In this document: positions 13,235-14,665 of the stretch, one piece after another
Layout: the number at the start of each line of letters is the position of its first letter
Position numbering within the stretch: position 1 is the stretch's first letter
Origin: Actinomycetota bacterium
Lineage (GTDB): Bacteria; Actinomycetota; Thermoleophilia; Gaiellales; Gaiellaceae
Assembly: GCA_020029625.1 (NCBI GenBank)
Contig: JAIBJP010000027.1
Coordinates: forward strand, 1 to 14,665
Length of the DNA stretch: 14,665 nucleotides
Direction: 5' to 3'
Program-made: the position numbers and the translations under genes
Notes under the pieces: generated by a model
Database searches by the model: none
What the model was told of the DNA's origin: nothing
Seen by the model: only the letters and a program-made list of their open reading frames with translations

Positions 13235-13270
13235 GAAGGCGCGGAGTTAGACTCGGTCCCGTGGCCCTGA
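13187..13270 (+). CDS. Possible 27-codon leader peptide overlapping the ubiD start
   Basis: An ATG ten bases after a perfect AGGAGG opens 27 codons and ends at TGA 13268-13270, overlapping the ubiD GTG (13261) by ten bases in another frame. The peptide (MSLVAGGTDDVSSSPPEGAE and seven more residues) has no membrane helix or known motif. Codon 21 is TTA, a rare leucine codon in DNA this GC-rich. A ribosome on it would melt the hairpin and finish at the ubiD start, so translational coupling is plausible because ubiD itself lacks a good SD. The ORF may instead be a chance product of the hairpin sequence. Confidence 0.3.
   Translation: MSLVAGGTDDVSSSPPEGAELDSVPWP
13248..13253 (+). promoter_or_regulatory. 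-10-like box TAGACT, possible leaderless ubiD promoter
   Basis: TAGACT is followed by exactly seven bases and then the GTG of ubiD at 13261, the layout expected for a leaderless transcript. It resembles TAAACT at 425. The nearest SD-like bases (GGAG at 13243-13246) are 14 bases from the GTG, too far for normal use. No -35 match is visible. A leaderless transcript from here would bypass the hairpin. Confidence 0.4.
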
Positions 13271-14665
13271 GCGACCTGCGCTCCTGGATCGACCTGCTGC
13301 GCCGCGAGGGTGAGCTCGTCGAGGTCGAGGCCGAGGTCGACCCCTATCTCGAGATCACGGAGATCGTCGACCGCACGGTGAAGGCGGGCGGGCCGGCGCT
13401 CCTGTTCAGCAACGTCAAGGGTTCCGAGCACCCCGTTCTCATCAACCAATTCGGGACCGAGCGGCGCATGTCGCTCGCCTTCGACGAGCCGAGCCTGGAC
13501 GCCGTCGGCGGGAAGCTCGAAGACGTCCTCGAGATGCAGCCTCCCCAGGGCCTCGTCGAGAAGGTGAAGGGCCTCGGCAAGCTCAAGCGCCTGGCCGACT
13601 CGATGCCCAAGACCGTCCGTTCCGGCGCCTGCCAGGAGCTCGTGCTGGAGCCCGACCTCGACGCCCTCCCGATCCAGCATTGCTGGCCGGGCGATCCGGC
13701 GCCCTTCATCACGCTTCCGGCGGTGATCACGCGCGACCCCCGCACCGGCACGCGCAACGTGGGCATGTACCGGATGCAGAAGATCGACGCGAAGACGACC
13801 TTCATGCACTGGCAGATCCACAAGGACGGTGCCGCCGACTGGCGCGGCATGAGCGACCGCCTCGAGGTGGCCGTCGCCCTAGGTTGCGACCCGGTTACGA
13901 CCTATTCGGCAAGCGCGCCGCTCCCGAAGCACATCGACGAGTTCATGCTCGCAGGTTTCCTCCGCGGCGAGGCCGTCGAGCTCGTCAAATGCAAGACGGT
14001 CGACCTCGAGGTGCCCGCCGACGCCGAAATCGTGCTCGAGGGATTCATCGAGAAGGGCGAGCTCGGGACCGAAGGCCCCTTCGGCGACCACACGGGTTAC
14101 TACTCGCCCGCGGAGCCGTTTCCGGTCTTCCACCTCACGCAGATGACGATGCGGCGAGACGCTATCTACCCGTCCATCGTCGTCGGCATTCCCCCGGCCG
14201 AGGACGCCTGGCTCGGCAAGGCGACCGAGCGCATCTTCCTTCCGGCGATCCGGATGACGGTCCCCGAGATCGTCGACTACGACCTCCCGGTTGCGGGTGC
14301 GTTCCACAACTGCGTCATCGTCTCGATCCGCAAGGCGTTCCCCGGACACGCGCAGAAGGTCATGCACGCGCTCTGGGGGCTCGGCATGCTCTCGCTCTCG
14401 AAGTCGATCGTGGTCGTCGACGCGCACGTGAACGTGCACGACTACGCCGACGTGTTCTTTCGCGTGACGGCGAACGTCGACCCGAAGCGGGACATCTTGA
14501 TCAGCGAAGGCCCGCTCGACCATCTCGACCACGCGCCCGGGCGCCAGTTCTACGGCGGGAAGCTCGGCATCGACGCGACGCACAAGCTTCCTGAGGAGGA
14601 CGCTCGGCCGTGGCCCGAGGAGATCGTCATGAGCGACGAGGTGCGCGAGCTCGTCTCGCGGCGCT
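13261..14665 (+). CDS. UbiD-family prenylated-FMN decarboxylase, C-terminus cut by window
   Basis: UbiD enzymes use prenylated FMN made by UbiX to decarboxylate aromatic or unsaturated acids; in quinone synthesis they remove the ring carboxyl after prenylation. 468 residues are visible and the frame is still open at the window end. TRNVGMYRMQ at 164-173 binds the cofactor phosphate and metal and supplies Arg171. Glu271 and Asp276 in GTEGPFGDHTGYYSP complete the Arg-Glu-Asp/Glu catalytic set, with the same five-residue spacing as in Fdc1 and UbiD. ATERIFLPAIRMTVPEI and AFHNCVIVSIRKAFPGHAQ are typical of the long quinone-type members. The likely role is menaquinone biosynthesis, inferred from similarity and from the neighbouring prenyl-synthase-like gene. 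GTG 13261 is chosen by the family N-terminus (ALSDLRSWIDLLRREGEL). Confidence 0.93.
   Translation, partial: MALSDLRSWIDLLRREGELVEVEAEVDPYLEITEIVDRTVKAGGPALLFSNVKGSEHPVLINQFGTERRMSLAFDEPSLDAVGGKLEDVLEMQPPQGLVEKVKGLGKLKRLADSMPKTVRSGACQELVLEPDLDALPIQHCWPGDPAPFITLPAVITRDPRTGTRNVGMYRMQKIDAKTTFMHWQIHKDGAADWRGMSDRLEVAVALGCDPVTTYSASAPLPKHIDEFMLAGFLRGEAVELVKCKTVDLEVPADAEIVLEGFIEKGELGTEGPFGDHTGYYSPAEPFPVFHLTQMTMRRDAIYPSIVVGIPPAEDAWLGKATERIFLPAIRMTVPEIVDYDLPVAGAFHNCVIVSIRKAFPGHAQKVMHALWGLGMLSLSKSIVVVDAHVNVHDYADVFFRVTANVDPKRDILISEGPLDHLDHAPGRQFYGGKLGIDATHKLPEEDARPWPEEIVMSDEVRELVSRR

Noticed and set aside
1..14665. Mobile elements, CRISPR arrays, tRNA/rRNA genes, att sites
   Set aside because: No transposase or integrase motif, no regularly spaced repeats and no tRNA-like cloverleaf were seen; the window reads as ordinary chromosomal housekeeping DNA.

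Overview
The window is GC-rich and gene-dense, with short intergenic gaps, 1-40 nt gene overlaps, frequent GTG/TTG starts and few Shine-Dalgarno (SD) sites. The gene content (C5-pathway hemB/hemL, a UbiD decarboxylase of the menaquinone type, GT-C mannosyltransferase-like membrane proteins, YmdB beside an M23-like protein) suggests a high-GC actinobacterium, perhaps a deep-branching one such as Thermoleophilia. That placement is inference from style and content; no rRNA or tRNA is present to test it.

Layout. (1) 1-392 (-): 5' part of a membrane-anchored ClpP-fold serine protease of the SDH family, divergent from (2) 437-5217/6415 (+): a small membrane protein, an alkaline-phosphatase-superfamily phosphodiesterase, protein-L-isoaspartate methyltransferase (pcm), a GtrA-family flippase-like protein, a large GT-C-type membrane protein with an N-terminal extracytoplasmic domain, and a GT87-type membrane glycosyltransferase. 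(3) 6378-8139 (-): a YmdB-type metallophosphodiesterase and, upstream of it, a membrane-anchored degenerate M23/LytM protein; this pair converges on and overlaps the GT87 gene. (4) 8191-12980 (+): an ABC-type exporter (ATPase and permease), hemB, hemL and a 158-residue protein resembling a fragment of a trans-polyprenyl diphosphate synthase, nearly all overlapping or coupled. (5) 12993-14665 (+): a 59-residue single-span membrane protein, a structured 88-nt leader and a UbiD decarboxylase cut by the window edge.

Together, region 2 looks like envelope glycan work plus protein repair, and regions 4-5 like heme and respiratory-quinone supply. HemL makes 5-aminolevulinate and HemB condenses two molecules of it to porphobilinogen. 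A prenyl-synthase-like protein and UbiD point to menaquinone.

Most unusual: a 22-bp uninterrupted RNA hairpin (with six G-U pairs) upstream of ubiD that buries a strong SD and the ATG of a 27-codon leader ORF; a HemL lacking about 21 residues where the family's active-site gate loop lies; a prenyl-synthase-like protein without its aspartate-rich motif; two genes whose family N-termini demand CTG (or other non-canonical) starts; an ABC ATPase with Gln in place of the H-loop His; an M23 domain missing a zinc ligand; and -10-like hexamers so close to start codons that leaderless transcripts are likely.
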